From positions 1-64,000 of the forward strand of contig DASXSF010000080.1 in the NCBI GenBank assembly GCA_036506155.1: a stretch of DNA of 64,000 nucleotides, written 5' to 3'. Source of the DNA: DASXRA01 sp036506155. Lineage in GTDB: Bacteria; Actinomycetota; Actinomycetes; Mycobacteriales; Jatrophihabitantaceae. Made by a program: the position numbers and the translations under genes. Positions 52,507-61,683 of the stretch are shown piece after piece. A model generated the notes under the pieces. The model saw only the letters and a program-made list of their open reading frames with translations, had not been told where the DNA came from and made no database searches. Position 1 is the stretch's first letter; each line of letters starts with the position of its first letter.

Positions 52507-52986
52507 CTAGCCGGGGAGATCCTCCGGGCGTTTCGCGGCGAGCTGGCCGTGCAGCAGACCAGTCGACTGTCCGACCTCGATGAGGTAGCCGTCTGGGTCC
52601 CGCATGTAGCAGCGGATCTCTGCGACGCGGTCGATCGGCGGCGTGACGAACTCCGCGCCCTTTGCCTTCCACTCCTCGTAGCAGGCCTGGATGTCGGCCA
52701 CTCGCAGATTCAGGAAGATCGATGTCGTGTCACCGGGCTCGTAGTCGACCACCGAGATGCCTGGCTTGTCTGGAGTGGGCGGCCCGCCGGGGTTCATTAT
52801 GATCCACGAATTGGACAGCTTGACGATGCACGGATTCTCGTCGAGGACGACGGTGCCGCCGAGTACGCGCGAATAGAAGTCACGGGACCGCGCGATCTTG
52901 CGGACGGTGATGAACAACGTCACCAGAATGCCCTCGGTCGGCGTGGGGATGTTGGCGAAGTCGATGCGGGGCGCGGGTTCTGTCAT
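52507..52986 (-). CDS. VOC superfamily protein
   Basis: A 159-residue protein: LVTLFITVRKIARSRDFYSR, GTVVLDENPCIVKLSNSWII, IFLNLRVADIQACYEEWKAK and CYMRDPDGYLIEVGQSTGLL. Typical glyoxalase/dioxygenase-like fold, substrate unknown. The start ATG at 52984-52986 has GATGA around it and a weak ribosome site. Third independent VOC gene in the window. Confidence 0.88.
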   Translation of the reverse strand: MTEPAPRIDFANIPTPTEGILVTLFITVRKIARSRDFYSRVLGGTVVLDENPCIVKLSNSWIIMNPGGPPTPDKPGISVVDYEPGDTTSIFLNLRVADIQACYEEWKAKGAEFVTPPIDRVAEIRCYMRDPDGYLIEVGQSTGLLHGQLAAKRPEDLPG

Positions 52987-53064
52987 CTCAACATGATGGC
53001 TGAGAGAGACGGGTTTGGCGTCGACTGCCCTGCCGAGCGGAGTCCGCACCGGCCGATTACCCGG

Positions 53065-53493
53065 TCATGGCCGCGCCTCCGGGGGGGCGCCCGCATTGTG
53101 GGCGCTGACCATGCCGTGGATTTCCTGGGTGAGCTGGTAGATGGCCCGGGTGACGGAGGTGTTGGTCTTGAGTTCTTGTTCCTGGGCGACAAAGTCGTGA
53201 TCGGCTTTGACTTGTTGGAAGGCGGCCTGCCGATTCTGGCCGATCATGACGAACGTCGAGAGGAAGATCGCCTCGAGCGACACGATGAGTGTCAGCGTTG
53301 GCCACGGGCTGCGCTCCACAAACAACATCCACACCGCAAAAATCACGATGTGGAGATAAACGAACGCCATCGACCCTGCAAACCGCGTGATTTGGTCGGC
53401 AATTCTGAGCTGGGCATCTTCGGCGCGCTTGTTGAATTGATCAAGCACCGCGGGGTGGTGCGGCACGGTCAGGTCGAGTCGGTTCAGTGACAT
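53065..53493 (-). CDS. DUF1003 membrane protein
   Basis: A 142-residue protein with two membrane segments: SMAFVYLHIVIFAVWMLFVE and TLTLIVSLEAIFLSTFVMIG, followed by the conserved QNRQAAFQQVKADHDFVAQE. DUF1003 proteins are of unknown function; they are found in many bacteria. ATG at 53491-53493. Confidence 0.9.
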   Translation of the reverse strand: MSLNRLDLTVPHHPAVLDQFNKRAEDAQLRIADQITRFAGSMAFVYLHIVIFAVWMLFVERSPWPTLTLIVSLEAIFLSTFVMIGQNRQAAFQQVKADHDFVAQEQELKTNTSVTRAIYQLTQEIHGMVSAHNAGAPPEARP

Positions 53494-53713
53494 GGGCGGG
53501 CGACCTTTCTGGGCTCGGCGACTCCGAATTCGTCAGGTGATGCGAATGCACACACCGTCCCTGCATGGGCGCGGCTGCACGCAGGTAGCGCGCGGATCAT
53601 CTTCGGGCGCCGCGCGCTTGCACCCGTCCACCTCGCCGCCACTCGTCGCTCCCGTGCACGGCGCCCGACGCTGGAGGTGCATTCCCGGACCGGGGCGCCG
53701 CGCCCGGGAGAGT

Positions 53714-54310
53714 TCAGCCCACCGCCGCCAAGAACTCGTCGCCATGCTTGCGCAGGATGAAAGCTTCGACGATCTGCCAGCCCCCAATGATGATCAGCCA
53801 GATGCCGCCGAGCACGGCGAGCGCGAACACCGACTCAAGGGGCGCCACGATGATCACTACACCGCCGATGGCCAGCACGATTCCGCCGAAGATCTGCCAG
53901 CCGCGATAAGGTAGGTACGGCGTGGAGCCGGCCGCGACGGCGCGGGTGATTCCGGTCAGCAGCCACCCGAAGCCGATCCACAACGCCAGCAGCAGAGTGG
54001 ACTCCAAGGCGCCGCGGAAACTGATCAGCCCGAGCAGGATCGACAGCGCGCCGACCAAGACGCCGAGGAAACGAACCCCGCCTCGCTGGCCCGGCGCGAA
54101 TGCCAAGGCGATCTCCATGATGCCGCTGATCAGCAGGTAGATTCCGAACAACACGCCCACGACGCGGACCGTTTGGTTCGGCCAGATGAGCACCACGATG
54201 CCGACGATGACCGCAACTATGCCCAGGCCCAGCAGCCATAACCACCCCCGACGGGCAATGCGTTCAAGCACGGATTCCGGGACGGCGCGCAGTGCAGTCT
54301 GATCCACCAT
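53714..54310 (-). CDS. HdeD/DUF308-family membrane protein
   Basis: A 198-residue protein with six hydrophobic segments in pairs: GWLWLLGLGIVAVIVGIVVL, VLFGIYLLISGIMEIALAF, GVLVGALSILLGLISFRGAL, and WQIFGGIVLAIGGVVIIVAP. The pattern matches HdeD, whose E. coli member helps acid resistance. Start ATG at 54308-54310. Confidence 0.88.
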   Translation of the reverse strand: MVDQTALRAVPESVLERIARRGWLWLLGLGIVAVIVGIVVLIWPNQTVRVVGVLFGIYLLISGIMEIALAFAPGQRGGVRFLGVLVGALSILLGLISFRGALESTLLLALWIGFGWLLTGITRAVAAGSTPYLPYRGWQIFGGIVLAIGGVVIIVAPLESVFALAVLGGIWLIIIGGWQIVEAFILRKHGDEFLAAVG

Positions 54311-54599
54311 GCGCTAAGCATGGCGGCACCGCTGGCTGAGGTAAATACTGCCGATCCGGCGTCCTGAGACGCGCTCCCATACCGGGCAACGCGGATTGAT
54401 CTAATTCGCCGCCGACCGCGGCCACCGCCCTCCGGTCGGGCCGGGCTGTCCCCAAGGCTGGTGCTCGTTCGTCGCCTGGGTATGAGCGACAACCTGACCC
54501 GGCCTTCCTCGGCGCCGCCGGCCAACGGGCGCAGGACGTGCTCGACCGCCCGTACGCCGAAGCCGCGAGCCGCAGCATGACACAACTTGGAGAACCCTG

Positions 54600-56018
54600 A
54601 TGTCGAAACGTGCCATACCGACGTGGGCCGTGCTGGCGGTGTGCTGCATCGCTCAGTTCATGGTCGTACTCGACGTGTCGATCGTGAACGTGGCCCTGCC
54701 GAAGATGCGGGCCGATCTCGATCTTTCGGCCACCGGCCAGCAATGGATCATCAACGCCTATACGCTCACGTTTGCCGGTTTCCTGCTGCTCGGCGGACGG
54801 GCCGCCGACCTGTTCGGACGTCGGCGCGTGTTCCTGCTCGGCCTGGCCCTGTTCACCGTGTGCAGCCTGGTCGGCGGCCTCGCCCGGAACGGCGGGGAAC
54901 TGATCGCCGCCCGGGCCGTCCAAGGCGTCGGTGCGGCCTTGCTGGCGCCGGCCACCCTCAGCCTCCTCACCACCACGTTCACCGAGCCGGCCGCGCGCCG
55001 GCGCGCGCTGGGCGCCTGGTCAGCGACCGCCGCGAGCGGTGCCACGGCCGGCGTGCTGGCCGGCGGCATCCTGACCGACCTGCTCGACTGGCGGTGGGTG
55101 CTGTTCGTCAACGTGCCTATCGGCGCCGCCCTGATCGCGGCCGCGAGCATGTCGCTGGTTGAGTCCCGAGCGGGCACGCGGCCCAGCCCGGACCTGGCCG
55201 GCGCCGTCACGGTCACCGGTGGCCTTGCCCTGCTCGTCTACGGCATCGTCAGCACCGATACCCGCCCGTGCGGTTCGCCGGCCACGATCCTTACGTTGCT
55301 CGGCGGAGCCGCTCTACTCGCCGCGTTCGTTGTGATCGAGTCGCGCCGCGCGCACCCCCTGGTCCCGCTGGCTGTGTTCCGGCGGCGCCAGGTCGCTGCC
55401 GCGAACGGTATCGCCGTCATGATCGGCGCGGCGCTGTTCAGCATGTTCTTCTTCCTGTCGCTGTACCTGCAGCAGGTGAACGGCTACAGCCCGCTGAAGG
55501 CCGGCTTCGCCTTCCTTCCCGCCGCGTTGGCGACGTTGACGGGCGCGCTGTCCGCCCCACGGCTGGTCGCGCTCGTGGGCGTCCGGCGCCAGCTGATCAT
55601 CGGTCCCCTGCTCGCCGCGGCCGGGCTCGCGTGGCTGAGCCAGCTCTCAGCGGGCGACAGCTACGCCGGCCACGTGTTCGGAGCACTCGTGCTCGCCGGG
55701 CTCGGCGTAGGCCTCTCGTTCGTGCCGATGACGATCGCCGCGACGGCGGACGTACCGGTACACCAGGCCGGGCTGGCCTCCGGGCTGATCAACACCACCC
55801 GCCAGCTCGGCGGCGCGGTAGGCCTGGCCGCCATGGCCACCGTCGCCGCGGGTGCATCGTCTCCGACCGCCGGTTACGACCGTGCGTTCTGGATCAGCGC
55901 CGGGGCCATGGTGATCGTGGCCGTGCTGGCCAGGGCGTTGCCGGGCAGGCCCAAGCCCGAACGGCACGTGGCCAACGGCGAGGAGATCGCCGAGGCCGGT
56001 GTACTCGTCGAGGCTTAG
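54600..56018 (+). CDS. MFS multidrug exporter, DHA2 (EmrB/QacA) family
   Basis: A 472-residue 14-helix exporter. Motif A region: GGRAADLFGRRRVFLLGLA; motif C-like: ATAASGATAGVLAGGILTDL. Others: CIAQFMVVLDVSIVNVALPK at the start (motif D1), ALFSMFFFLSLYLQQVNGYS and GLASGLINTTRQLGGAVGLA near the end. Such exporters remove cationic drugs or dyes with proton entry. The ATG start has GGAGAAC before it. No regulator gene of TetR type lies beside it. Confidence 0.92.
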   Translation: MSKRAIPTWAVLAVCCIAQFMVVLDVSIVNVALPKMRADLDLSATGQQWIINAYTLTFAGFLLLGGRAADLFGRRRVFLLGLALFTVCSLVGGLARNGGELIAARAVQGVGAALLAPATLSLLTTTFTEPAARRRALGAWSATAASGATAGVLAGGILTDLLDWRWVLFVNVPIGAALIAAASMSLVESRAGTRPSPDLAGAVTVTGGLALLVYGIVSTDTRPCGSPATILTLLGGAALLAAFVVIESRRAHPLVPLAVFRRRQVAAANGIAVMIGAALFSMFFFLSLYLQQVNGYSPLKAGFAFLPAALATLTGALSAPRLVALVGVRRQLIIGPLLAAAGLAWLSQLSAGDSYAGHVFGALVLAGLGVGLSFVPMTIAATADVPVHQAGLASGLINTTRQLGGAVGLAAMATVAAGASSPTAGYDRAFWISAGAMVIVAVLARALPGRPKPERHVANGEEIAEAGVLVEA

Positions 56019-56308
56019 TAGTGATCGGGCGAAGTACCGCGTATCGCCCTCACCACGACGTGCAGTCCGTATCTCGACGGTTCGTGCTCGGTCCGAAACG
56101 CAGGATTGACTCGGAGTACCCGAGACCCGAGGATATGCGTACCTGTCTGCACCGCGCAGGGTGGCGCCGAGGCAGCGGGGGCTGCTGACGTATATGCACA
56201 CCGGGGGGAGCAAGCCTCCGCTGCCCCGTGCCAAGCGACTGGAGGCTCGCTAGGTCTCGGATGGTTCGGTGCCGAGCGGCATCACGGCTGCTGTGCCAGG
56301 CTCGGGAC

Positions 56309-57187
56309 ATGATCGTTCATCTCGTCGACGGGACCTACGAGATCTTCCGGCAGTACTACGCGCCGCGGCCCGGACATCTCGACACCGCCGGCATCGAGAT
56401 CGGCGCGACGCGTGGCGTCGTCCAATCGATCTTCACGATGCTGCAGGACGGGGCAACGCACGTCGGAGTCGCGACCGACCACGTCATCGAATCGTTCCGC
56501 AACGACATGTGGCCGACGTACAAGTCGAGCGCCGGCATGGACCCGCTGCTGCTGGCGCAGTTCGATCCGCTGGAGGACGCGCTGCGGGCGCTCGGCGTCG
56601 CGGTATGGCCGATGGTGGACCTCGAGGCGGACGACGGCCTGGCCAGCGCAGCCGTCATCGCCGCTGCCGACCCACGAGTCGAGCAGGCGATCATCTGCAC
56701 GCCCGACAAAGATCTCGGGCAATGCGTCGGCGGCAAGGTCATCCAGTGGGACCGCCGGCAGGACAAGCTGATCGACGCCGGCGGAGTGATCGCGAAGTTC
56801 GGCGTTCCGGCCGAATCGATCCCCGACTGGCTGGCCCTCGTCGGCGACAGCGCGGACGGCTTTCCGGGCTTGCCGGGGTTCGGCGCGAAGTCCGCAGCGA
56901 CGCTGCTCGCCCGCTATCGACACCTCGAAGACATCCCGGCGCAGCCCGAGGACTGGGACGTCACGGTGCGCGGCGCGGCCACGTTGGCGGCAACGCTCGT
57001 GTCCCACCGTAGTGACGCCGAGACGTTCAAGCTGCTGGCGACGCTGCGCACAGACGCCGCTGTCGGCACGGTTGACGACTGGGAGTGGATCGGCCCGACC
57101 GAGGACTTCCCACTCTGGTGCGAGCGATTCGGGTGGCCGCGTCTGGCCGACGACGCCACGGCCTTGGCCGCCACACGCAAACCGTGA
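56309..57187 (+). CDS. 5'-3' exonuclease (PolA N-terminal type)
   Basis: A 292-residue standalone flap/5'-nuclease domain related to the N-terminus of DNA polymerase I. Starts VHLVDGTYEIFRQYYAPRPG, has the metal-binding region MVDLEADDGLASAAVIAAAD and ICTPDKDLGQCVGG, and the helix-hairpin-helix GLPGFGAKSAATLLARYRHL. Processes Okazaki or repair intermediates. The ATG is inside a longer frame but is the first that gives the normal N-terminus. Confidence 0.9.
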   Translation: MIVHLVDGTYEIFRQYYAPRPGHLDTAGIEIGATRGVVQSIFTMLQDGATHVGVATDHVIESFRNDMWPTYKSSAGMDPLLLAQFDPLEDALRALGVAVWPMVDLEADDGLASAAVIAAADPRVEQAIICTPDKDLGQCVGGKVIQWDRRQDKLIDAGGVIAKFGVPAESIPDWLALVGDSADGFPGLPGFGAKSAATLLARYRHLEDIPAQPEDWDVTVRGAATLAATLVSHRSDAETFKLLATLRTDAAVGTVDDWEWIGPTEDFPLWCERFGWPRLADDATALAATRKP

Positions 57188-57259
57188 TGTGTCACGGGCT
57201 CGATGCGCCGACGGGTAACTCGCTGCGGTGCGAGGGCGTGTCACTGGCACAGTGGCGGT

Positions 57260-58090
57260 GTGGCCGCGCTCGTGACCTTGACCGATGACGTGCAACTGTA
57301 TGTCGATTCGATCGGCAAGGCCACCGATGCGCCGCTGCTTCTCATCTCGGGCTTCGCGTCATCGATGGACTGGTGGCCGGACGAGTTGTGTGAGCGGCTC
57401 GCGGCGGGCGGACGCTTCGTCATCCGCTACGACCACCGCGACACCGGCCGGTCGATCACCTACCCGCCGGGGGCGGCGTCTTACTCGTGGACCGACCTCA
57501 TGGATGACGTACCGAAGCTGCTGGACGCGTTGGGCCTGCCGTCCGCCCATCTCGTCGGCTTCTCGATGGGCGGTGCGTTCGCACAGCTCGTGGCGCTGCA
57601 CCATCACGAGCGGGCGAGGTCGCTGGTGCTGATGTCGACTACGGCCTGCGGCGCGGACCTGCCTGCGATGAGCGACGAACTCAAGACGTTCTACGACGCC
57701 CGGACCGATCCGGACTGGGCGAACCGCGACGCGGTGATCGATCACATCCTTGCAGAGGAACGGGCATTATCCGGCTCATTGCCGTTCGATGAGGCGACGC
57801 GGCGGGCGGTGGTTGCCCGCACCGTCGACAGGTCGACCAACATTGCGGCAAGCGCGAACCACGGCAAGGTGCAAGGCGCCCCGCCTTGGTCGTCGCGGCT
57901 GGGCGAGATTCGGGCGCCGACCCTCGTCGTACACGGCACAGAGGACCCGCTCTTCCCGTTGACGCACGGCATGGCATTAGCCCTCGCGATTCCGTCAGCC
58001 ACGCTGCTGCAACTGGAACGAGTCGGGCATGAGATGCCGCCGCAGACGTGGGAGCTGGTCCTGCCCGCAATTCTGCGGCACACGAGCTGA
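57260..58090 (+). CDS. Alpha/beta hydrolase
   Basis: A 276-residue esterase-type hydrolase. Oxyanion region: LLISGFASSMDWWPDELCER; nucleophile elbow VGFSMGGAFAQLVALHHHE; acid Asp near LVVHGTEDPLFPLTHG; His in LERVGHEMPPQTWELV. The GTG at 57260 is used; a GTG at 57272 is an alternative. Resembles the TAP/epoxide-hydrolase-like groups; substrate unknown. Intact, unlike the related gene at 4610-5442. Confidence 0.85.
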   Translation: MAALVTLTDDVQLYVDSIGKATDAPLLLISGFASSMDWWPDELCERLAAGGRFVIRYDHRDTGRSITYPPGAASYSWTDLMDDVPKLLDALGLPSAHLVGFSMGGAFAQLVALHHHERARSLVLMSTTACGADLPAMSDELKTFYDARTDPDWANRDAVIDHILAEERALSGSLPFDEATRRAVVARTVDRSTNIAASANHGKVQGAPPWSSRLGEIRAPTLVVHGTEDPLFPLTHGMALALAIPSATLLQLERVGHEMPPQTWELVLPAILRHTS

Positions 58091-58125
58091 CCAACCGGCC
58101 GCGCCCACGGCCATGCATCTCGGTT

Positions 58126-58173
58126 GACTTTCCAGATGGGAAAGTCTAGCGTCACTTTCCAAGCTGGAAAGTG
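58126..58173. promoter_or_regulatory. Tandem palindromic operator sites upstream of the winged-helix pair
   Basis: Two 21-base dyads: GACTTTCC-N5-GGAAAGTC at 58126-58146 and CACTTTCCA-N3-TGGAAAGTG at 58153-58173, 27 bases centre to centre. The second overlaps the region up to the GGGAG ribosome site of the membrane protein gene. Placed so the downstream winged-helix protein can block its own operon; inferred autoregulation. Confidence 0.65.
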
Positions 58174-58183
58174 AGGGAGCCTG

Positions 58184-58666
58184 ATGGACTACGAGCCGAC
58201 ACCGGCCGAGGCACGTGCGGCGCTCGAGGTCGTCGAGCGGGGCCGGCTGCGGGTGATCGAGCAGATCGACGTCCCGGGCTGGTACTGGTGGGGGCTGGCG
58301 CTGGGGTGGATCGGCCTGGGCGTCATCACCGACCTGGCGCATCCGTGGATCACCGCCGCGGCAACGCTGGCGTTCGGCGCGATCCATTCCGCGATTGCCC
58401 CCCGCGTGATCGACGGCCGGCGCCGCAGCCCACAGCTCAGCGTTCGCAGCGACGTCGTCGGCCGCCGGCTGCCGCAACTCGTGCTCGGCGGACTGCTGCT
58501 GCTCGCGGGCGTGACGGTCGCCGGCTCACTGGCGCTGGCCGCCGACGGCGCCGGTCACCCGGTCACCATTGCCAGCGTCGTGGTCGCTTTCGTGATCGCG
58601 CTCGGCGGCCCGCAACTGCTGGCCGTCGTCCGGCGCAGGGCCGTCCAAGCCGGCCCGCGCGCATGA
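58184..58666 (+). CDS. Membrane protein co-encoded with a winged-helix regulator
   Basis: A 160-residue protein: cytosolic helix (AEARAALEVVERGRLRVIEQ), then four hydrophobic segments (WYWWGLALGWIGLGVITDL, AATLAFGAIHSAIAP, LVLGGLLLLAGVTVAGSLAL, IASVVVAFVIALGGPQLLAV). The regulator gene overlaps its stop by ATGA. GGGAG precedes its ATG. Function unknown; resembles a small family regulated with transcription factors in actinobacteria. Confidence 0.75.
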   Translation: MDYEPTPAEARAALEVVERGRLRVIEQIDVPGWYWWGLALGWIGLGVITDLAHPWITAAATLAFGAIHSAIAPRVIDGRRRSPQLSVRSDVVGRRLPQLVLGGLLLLAGVTVAGSLALAADGAGHPVTIASVVVAFVIALGGPQLLAVVRRRAVQAGPRA

Positions 58667-58977
58667 GCGTGCCCCGCTTCGACGAGTTGATTCACCCGGC
58701 GACGCGGCTGTCGATAGTGGCGCTGCTGGCCGCTTCCGACTGGGTCGAGTTCGCGTTCATTCGCGACCAGCTCGCATTGTCGGACTCGGCGCTGTCCAAG
58801 CAGTTGTCCACCCTCGACGAGGCCGGTTACGTGCGCATCGAGCGCACGGTGAGCAACCACCGGCGCCGTGTGCTGGCCCACCTGACTCCTGCGGGGCGAG
58901 CCGCGTTCCGTGGACACGTCGCGGCGCTCGAGGCGATCGTCGCCCGCGCCGCTCCCGGCGCTACGCAACGGAACTGA
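58663..58977 (+). CDS. Winged-helix transcriptional regulator (MarR/ArsR-like)
   Basis: A 104-residue DNA-binding protein: LIHPATRLSIVALLAASDWV, then ALSDSALSKQLSTLDEAGYV (recognition helix) and RIERTVSNHRRRVLAHLTPA (wing), with a C-terminal dimer helix. It is a short HTH family of actinobacteria that pairs with membrane proteins. It probably binds the tandem TTTCC/GGAAA dyads upstream. Start overlaps the previous stop. Confidence 0.85.
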   Translation: MSVPRFDELIHPATRLSIVALLAASDWVEFAFIRDQLALSDSALSKQLSTLDEAGYVRIERTVSNHRRRVLAHLTPAGRAAFRGHVAALEAIVARAAPGATQRN

Positions 58978-58985
58978 GCGGCGCG

Positions 58986-59609
58986 ATGGGCTGGTACGCC
59001 GAGAACGTGGTGCCGCGGATCATGAATGTGGTCATGCGCGCAGGCGAGTACACGCCGATCCGCGCCCGAGTCGCGGCCGGCCTGTCCGGCGAGGTGCTCG
59101 AAGTCGGCTTCGGCTCGGGGCTCAACGTCGCCCACTACCCACCAGCGGTCACCCGGGTGTTGGCCGTCGACCCGGCCATCGTCGGACGGAAACTCGCGGC
59201 TCGCCGCGTCGCCGACAGCCCGGTGCCTGTCGAATACATCGGCCTGGACGGGCAGTCGCTGCCGCTGCGGGCAGACAGCGTGGATCACGCGCTGACCACC
59301 TGGACGCTCTGCAGCATCCCCGATGTGGAACGAGCACTGAACGAGATCAACCGCGTGCTCCGCCCCGGCGGCACGCTCCATTTCATCGAGCACGGCCGAT
59401 CCCCTGATTCCGGCGTCGCCCGCTGGCAGGATCGGCTCACCCCTATACAGCGGCGTGTGGCCGGCGGGTGCCATCTCAACCGCCCTGTCGACAAGCTCAT
59501 CACCGACAGCGGTCTGGACATGACGCGGATGGACAATTACTACCTGTCCGGGCCGAAACCGTTCGGCTACAGCTATGAAGGGGTCGCCACCAAGCACCCG
59601 GAGGCTTAA
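58986..59609 (+). CDS. SAM-dependent methyltransferase (phospholipid/UbiE-like)
   Basis: A 207-residue methyltransferase. SAM motif I VLEVGFGSGLNVAHYPP, then VLAVDPAIVGRKLAARRV, SVDHALTTWTLCSIPDVERA, LNEINRVLRPGGTLHFIEHG and a C-terminal YYLSGPKPFGYSYEGVATKH. The final motif is typical of actinobacterial phosphatidylethanolamine N-methyltransferase-like proteins. Starts eight bases after the regulator stop, so co-transcribed with it. Confidence 0.87.
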   Translation: MGWYAENVVPRIMNVVMRAGEYTPIRARVAAGLSGEVLEVGFGSGLNVAHYPPAVTRVLAVDPAIVGRKLAARRVADSPVPVEYIGLDGQSLPLRADSVDHALTTWTLCSIPDVERALNEINRVLRPGGTLHFIEHGRSPDSGVARWQDRLTPIQRRVAGGCHLNRPVDKLITDSGLDMTRMDNYYLSGPKPFGYSYEGVATKHPEA

Positions 59610-59657
59610 CCGAGCCGGCACGCTGGCCTCGTGTGTTCGTCCGGGCAACCAGCGTGC

Positions 59658-60098
59658 CTAGGCCAGTAGCCGCCGCGGTGTGATCACGATTGGTACCGAG
59701 AACAGTTCGGAGAACTCAGCGACGCTGCCGAACAACGCGCCGATTCGCTCGGCGTACTTGGCCCGGTACTCGGCGTGCTGTTCCGCCACGGGCAGGCTGG
59801 CGTCAACGCGCGCGCGACCCTCGATGCGGATCACATCACGACCGATGTCGGTCACATCCAACCCCAGGCACACTTCAGGATTAGCGGCAATGTTGGCCAG
59901 CTTCTGCTTGCCGGGTCGCGTGTAGATCAAGATGCGACCGTCGGGGAGTTGCAGAAACCACACAGGCACGCTGTGTGGGCGACCACGGGAATCGACCGTG
60001 GTGAACCACGCCATGAGATTGTTCTTCAACCGGGCCGACACGTGAGCCTGTCGCGGGTCGTCAATGTCGACCCCGCTGTCCAAATCGCTGGTCCGCAT
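59658..60098 (-). CDS. PPOX-class F420-dependent protein (Rv3369-type)
   Basis: A 146-residue split-barrel protein: HVSARLKNNLMAWFTTVDSR, PHSVPVWFLQLPDGRILIYT, KQKLANIAANPEVCLGLDVT and the end ALFGSVAEFSELFSVPIVIT. The family binds F420 or FMN; reactions are mostly unknown. A nearby second F420-type gene (39051-39500) also points to an F420 host. ATG at 60096-60098. Confidence 0.85.
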   Translation of the reverse strand: MRTSDLDSGVDIDDPRQAHVSARLKNNLMAWFTTVDSRGRPHSVPVWFLQLPDGRILIYTRPGKQKLANIAANPEVCLGLDVTDIGRDVIRIEGRARVDASLPVAEQHAEYRAKYAERIGALFGSVAEFSELFSVPIVITPRRLLA

Positions 60099-60139
60099 GA
60101 CCGAACCATAAGCGCGATGAGTCATCGGCGCGCGGCGGT

Positions 60140-61036
60140 TTACCGAGTGAGGCCTTCTCCGGCTTGACCGAGCACCGCGAGTACCGCGCGCACCGCTGCT
60201 CGTGTGGTGTTCTCCGGGCGGATCAGCGCGTCGATTCGGCGGGTCGAGCGCACGTCGGCGAGCGGTCGCAGCACGACCTGATCGGGCGCGGGTGTGGTCC
60301 AGCGCGGGATGAGTGCGAGCCCGGCGCCGGCGCGGACGAGTTCTGCGGCAACGGTGAATTCGTTCACCCGGTGGGCCACGGTCACGGGATGGCCGCTGAC
60401 CACGGCGAGCGCCTCGATGATGGCCCCGACCGGGAAGCCGGCGTGGGTCGCGATCCACGGCTCACGCGCCGCGGCGCGGGCCGTGATCGACCGGCGTCGG
60501 GCCAGTGGATGGTCGATCGGGAGCGCGACGTCGAGAGGTTCGCTCAGCAGTGCGACGGCAGTCACGGTGCTGGGCCAGGGATCGGTGTGCTCGAAGCGAT
60601 GCGCAACCACGATGTCGTGCGTGGCGGTCAATGGTGCGAAGAACCTCTGCTCGACATCTTCGTCGGTGAGAACGACCCGGACTGCGCCGGTCGCAGGGAA
60701 GGCGCGTGCCAGCGCAGGAAACAAGGCCGTGGCGGCGCTGTTGAAGGCGGACACGGTGACCGCACCATGCGGCGTCCGGGAGAGACCTTCCGCGACCTCT
60801 TGTGCTCGGCCCAGCGCCGTCTGGACATCCGCGCCGGCGAGCGCGAGCTCCTCGCCGGCCTCGGTCAGCCGCAGGGTGCGGCCCTCCCGGCGAGTCAGCG
60901 GAACCCCGACCGTGCCCTGTAGCAGATGCAGTTGCTGCGAGACGGCAGATGGCGTGATCCGCAGCGTGTCCGCGACGGCGCGAACGCTGCCCAGTTCGCC
61001 CAGCTCGCGCAGGATCTGCAACTGTCGCACGTCCAC
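60140..61036 (-). CDS. LysR-family transcriptional regulator
   Basis: A 298-residue regulator: HTH ILRELGELGSVRAVADTLRI then TPSAVSQQLHLLQGTVGVPL, with REGRTLRLTEAGEELA; effector-binding part with VTVSAFNSAATALFPALARA, EPWIATHAGFPVGAIIEALA. It is divergent from the YbaK-type gene, whose start lies 83 bases away. LysR proteins commonly control such a neighbour, so regulation of it is inferred. Confidence 0.9.
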   Translation of the reverse strand: MDVRQLQILRELGELGSVRAVADTLRITPSAVSQQLHLLQGTVGVPLTRREGRTLRLTEAGEELALAGADVQTALGRAQEVAEGLSRTPHGAVTVSAFNSAATALFPALARAFPATGAVRVVLTDEDVEQRFFAPLTATHDIVVAHRFEHTDPWPSTVTAVALLSEPLDVALPIDHPLARRRSITARAAAREPWIATHAGFPVGAIIEALAVVSGHPVTVAHRVNEFTVAAELVRAGAGLALIPRWTTPAPDQVVLRPLADVRSTRRIDALIRPENTTRAAVRAVLAVLGQAGEGLTR

Positions 61037-61119
61037 TGCCCTGAGTGTAGTTCAGCTTAATGATCGATTGAGAAACAGACGTCTTGTCTTCCTAGACGTT
61101 CCGCCGCAGAGTGGATCGC

Positions 61120-61653
61120 ATGGACGTGGACGACGGCGAGAACTCGACCTATCGGCATCTGGTCGCCTTGCTGGCGGAGCACGAGGCGGACTTCGAGCTG
61201 GTCGATCACGATCCGGTCGGTACGACCGAGCTCGTCAGCGCGCTGCGCCGTCACCCGGTACGGCAGGCCGCGAAGTGCCTCATGCTGTTGGTGAAGCTCG
61301 ACCGCAAGACGAAGAAGTACGTTCTTGCCGTCGTGCCGGGCGACCGGAAGGTTGACCTTGACCTGGTCCGCGTCCGCTACCAGGCGCGATACGCCGGCTT
61401 CTGCGACGCCGCGACGACCGAACGGCTCGCACGCGCGATCACCGGCACGGTGCTGCCTTTCGCTCTCGACCCCGAGGTCGAGTTGCTCGTCGATCCGAGC
61501 GTCCTCGAGCAGCCCCGGCTGTATTTCAACGCGGCACGACTGGATCGCTCGATCAGCATCGCCACCGCCGACTACGCACGCATCGCCCGGCCGACGCTGC
61601 ACCCGATCTCGGCATCACAGCGAAGCGCTGAGCCCGCGGGCACGACCCCGTAA
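61120..61653 (+). CDS. YbaK/prolyl-tRNA deacylase family protein
   Basis: A 177-residue protein: ELVDHDPVGTTELVSALRRH, AAKCLMLLVKLDRKTKKYVL, VVPGDRKVDLDLVRVRYQAR, and VLPFALDPEVELLVDPSVLE. The family hydrolyses mischarged tRNA in trans (proXp/ybaK). The conserved Lys-Cys segment KCLMLLV is present. A GTG three codons upstream is possible. Divergent from the LysR gene. Confidence 0.82.
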   Translation: MDVDDGENSTYRHLVALLAEHEADFELVDHDPVGTTELVSALRRHPVRQAAKCLMLLVKLDRKTKKYVLAVVPGDRKVDLDLVRVRYQARYAGFCDAATTERLARAITGTVLPFALDPEVELLVDPSVLEQPRLYFNAARLDRSISIATADYARIARPTLHPISASQRSAEPAGTTP

Positions 61654-61683
61654 GCGTCCGACGAACCGCGGTCGCCGATCCGC

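Noticed and set aside
56180..56260. Terminator hairpin GGCAGCGG...CCGCTGCC
   Set aside because: The arms are imperfect and about 37 bases apart, so it is weak and not called.
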